From Archilochus colubris (taxonomy: Eukaryota > Chordata > Aves > Apodiformes > Trochilidae), in NCBI GenBank assembly GCA_023079485.1, contig CM041092.1, positions 9,995,127 through 10,059,126 of the forward strand: a stretch of DNA of 64,000 nt. The letters are read 5' to 3'. The translations under genes and the position numbers were made by a program. Positions within the stretch are counted from its first letter, which is position 1. Each line of letters opens with the position of its first letter. Under the pieces are notes generated by a model. The model did no database searches and was not told the DNA's origin. It was given only the letters and a program-made list of their open reading frames with translations. Below, piece by piece: positions 61,950-64,000 of this stretch.

Positions 61950-64000
61950 GTGAAATAAAACTGACCAGGTTTTGTCTGAACGATCGTATTTAATCAAAAA
62001 AGCCCAGAAACTGTGTCATTAGTATATTTATAGGAATGCAAGGACAGAAGATGTACAGTTTGAAGCTACATCTGTAGATGATCATACATACTGCAGTACA
62101 GTAATAACAACGTGGGACAGCAAGTAATCACCTCACAACGGTACACATGAGTGATTAGACTTACAAAGGAACTATTTACAGACTTACCTTTACAAAACAA
62201 CATTGTATGCATACAAAAAATGAAATCTGCAATAAAACTGAAGATACATTTAAGGCAGACCAGCAATACACTGAAATAATTAAGGCTGTGGAATTACTTT
62301 GCACCTTGAAAATGCTGAGCTGTTAGCAATACTGTTTCTTTTTTCCTCCTTCGGTTGATTGAAAAGCATCAATATGTATCAACATATTCAAACTGTTTGG
62401 TCTCATCTCAATAGATAAGTCTGAGATAATTTTTTTTTTACCTTTCTATTGCATTTGCCTTCCAGAAGTTATCAGCAAATTGACCTCAGTGGCAGAGCAA
62501 TGCCGAACAGTTTAGTAGAAAGAGAAGTAAAAGCACCAGCATCAGAAGTTGGACATGAAGGTGAGATATGGCTTGCGTAGAGAAGATGTTGGGTTTTCAC
62601 TAGCTCCATAATAAAGACTACAGTTACAGCAAATATTCAGCATCCTGATGCTATGGTAACACTCACCACTACACAGATCCCGGAACGAGAATTCATCACT
62701 TGATGGCAGTGTGCAGTCAGCCTAGTAAAATGGGATTCTTATTTTATTTCCTTGGGAAAGCACCATTTTCTGATGGGATGGAAAATAATGAGCTGGAAAA
62801 CAAATCCCAGCCCTGTGTCAGAGAAGAATCCTACCTCTGTAGTGTGTCATCCCTGTAGCCATGTGGCTCGGGGGCTTGGCAGCTTGGTGGAGATGGGGAT
62901 CTCCCAGAGGGCAGCAAGTCTTTTGGACACCCAGATTTCCTCTTCAGTGGCGTGGCTGCTCCAAGCAGAGCTGAGGGGCGAGCTATGTTCTCATTGCCAC
63001 GCAGGTTCATTAAATACGGCTGTCTTAATGAGAACCACGTGCCACCGTGCCCTCGGCGCTGTGTTTCACTGGCGTCCCGGCTGCTGCTGCCTTCCTGCGA
63101 GCCATCTGCTGCCCGGCCAAGCGTCGGAGAAGCTGTGAGCAAGTGTACTTCCACGTCAGGGCAGGGGAAGAGCACCGTGAGGACACCTGAAGGCAGTGGC
63201 TGTGTGTGCAGGGCCACTCTGCACCCAGCTTGTGCTGCTCTGTTCCTTGTATCACTGCGGCGCTACCCAGCTGCTGCAGAACCCGGAGGATGCAGCTACC
63301 ATCACGCTTTGGCTCTGCCGGCTTGGGAATACCCTGAGTGGTAAAGCTGAGGGGTGAAAAGTTCCCCTTGGAGTCAGCTGCTCTCAGGGGAGCTTTGTAA
63401 AGGCCTAAGGGAGCTGTGTAAAGGCCTAAAAGCTTTATGAGAAAGTGTTTCCTCGTGTTTGTCACAGTCAGTATTATTTCCCCGCACAAGATAATAATAA
63501 TAAAAAATAAAAATAAATAATAATAAAAAAAAGCTCCACAATCCAGTAGTTGCAGCGTGCTGCAAAGGGGGGTTTGGCAGTGCTGCAGAGGGGTTGGCTG
63601 TAGTGCTTCTCACTCAGTGGGCTCACTGCAGGCCTACTTAGCAAGCTCTGTAATCTCATTACAACAGAGTTACAGTTTATAACAGAGTGACAGGACCAGT
63701 TGGATCTGCAGGGAGACCACAGGCTGGCTAAAAAAGACTTTGAGAGAGCACTTCCTTTGTATTTATCATTTGGCAGCATTTCTTCTCAACTTGGTATTAT
63801 TCAGGCAAAAGACATTTTTGAGACAAAATGCAAGCATGGTTAATAATCCCGGGCATATCAGGAAGCACTAACAGGTTCCAGTTTTCCTGAATGTGCTATA
63901 AGAGGAGCAGTGCCCAGGAAGAGGAGCTGTCTAACATGAATACTGAAAGAGCAAAACTATGAGGGAAAGCAACCTCACACCATTCAAAGTCTTCAGAACC
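61950..64000 (-). other. Possible 3' UTR of the next - strand gene (KALRN by synteny)
   Basis: After the CpG-rich region composition drops to AT-rich. On the - strand an ATTAAA hexamer (61994-61989) ends a stretch that reads like 3' UTR, with no long ORF. In mammals the gene behind UMPS in this orientation is KALRN, whose 3' end faces the UMPS promoter. No coding exon is visible here, so the name is inference. Position 63491-63530 holds an ATA/AATAA low-complexity run. Confidence 0.35.
63489..63531. repeat. AATAA/ATA low-complexity run
   Basis: ATAATAATAATAAAAAATAA and following A/T-only sequence of about 40 bp. Confidence 0.85.

Noticed and set aside
1..64000. CRISPR arrays, operons, phage or plasmid genes, tRNA or rRNA genes
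   Set aside because: None seen. The window is spliced vertebrate gene sequence; the direct repeats present lack spacer structure.

Overview
The window is vertebrate nuclear DNA, most probably from a bird. Coding sequence is cut into short exons with GT/AG borders. At least three insertions carry the 3' end of CR1 LINEs, one ending in the ATTCTATG-type octamer repeat typical of CR1, and introns are moderately compact. CR1 also occurs in crocodilians and turtles, so 'bird' is the best reading rather than proof. There is no bacterial, phage or plasmid signature: no operons, CRISPR array or insertion sequence.

Two protein-coding genes can be read exon by exon, and they converge tail to tail. (1) ITGB5 (integrin beta-5), + strand: 13 exons between 1209 and 47886, matching exons 3-15 of the 15-exon vertebrate gene. 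They give 747 codons plus a stop in one unbroken frame. Only the signal peptide and the first part of the PSI domain (about 51 residues) lie upstream of the window. (2) UMPS (uridine monophosphate synthase), - strand: all six exons between 61426 and 56163, 479 codons plus a stop, complete. The ITGB5/UMPS neighbourhood and orientation match the mammalian chromosome 3q21 arrangement, where KALRN is the next gene. The right edge (about 61980-64000) looks like 3'-UTR sequence on the - strand and may be the end of KALRN, but no KALRN coding exon is visible.

Layout: 1-444 is a 14-bp minisatellite in ITGB5 intron 2. 1209-25065 holds ITGB5 exons 3-10 (PSI, hybrid, betaI and first I-EGF modules). 25066-42330 is a 17.3-kb intron with a CR1 copy at its very start. 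42331-47886 holds exons 11-15 (I-EGF, beta-tail, transmembrane helix, cytoplasmic tail). 47887 to about 48390 is the 3' UTR. About 48390-56162 is the intergenic interval, including any UMPS 3' UTR. 56163-61426 is UMPS. About 61000-61700 is a CpG-rich UMPS promoter region. ITGB5 (cell-surface adhesion receptor subunit) and UMPS (cytosolic pyrimidine synthesis) are neighbours only; nothing suggests a functional link.

I did not find a new biological system. The most unusual structure is a sequence of about 250 bp present twice: once as the distal ITGB5 3' UTR and once at the end of ITGB5 intron 12, running up to the exon 13 acceptor.
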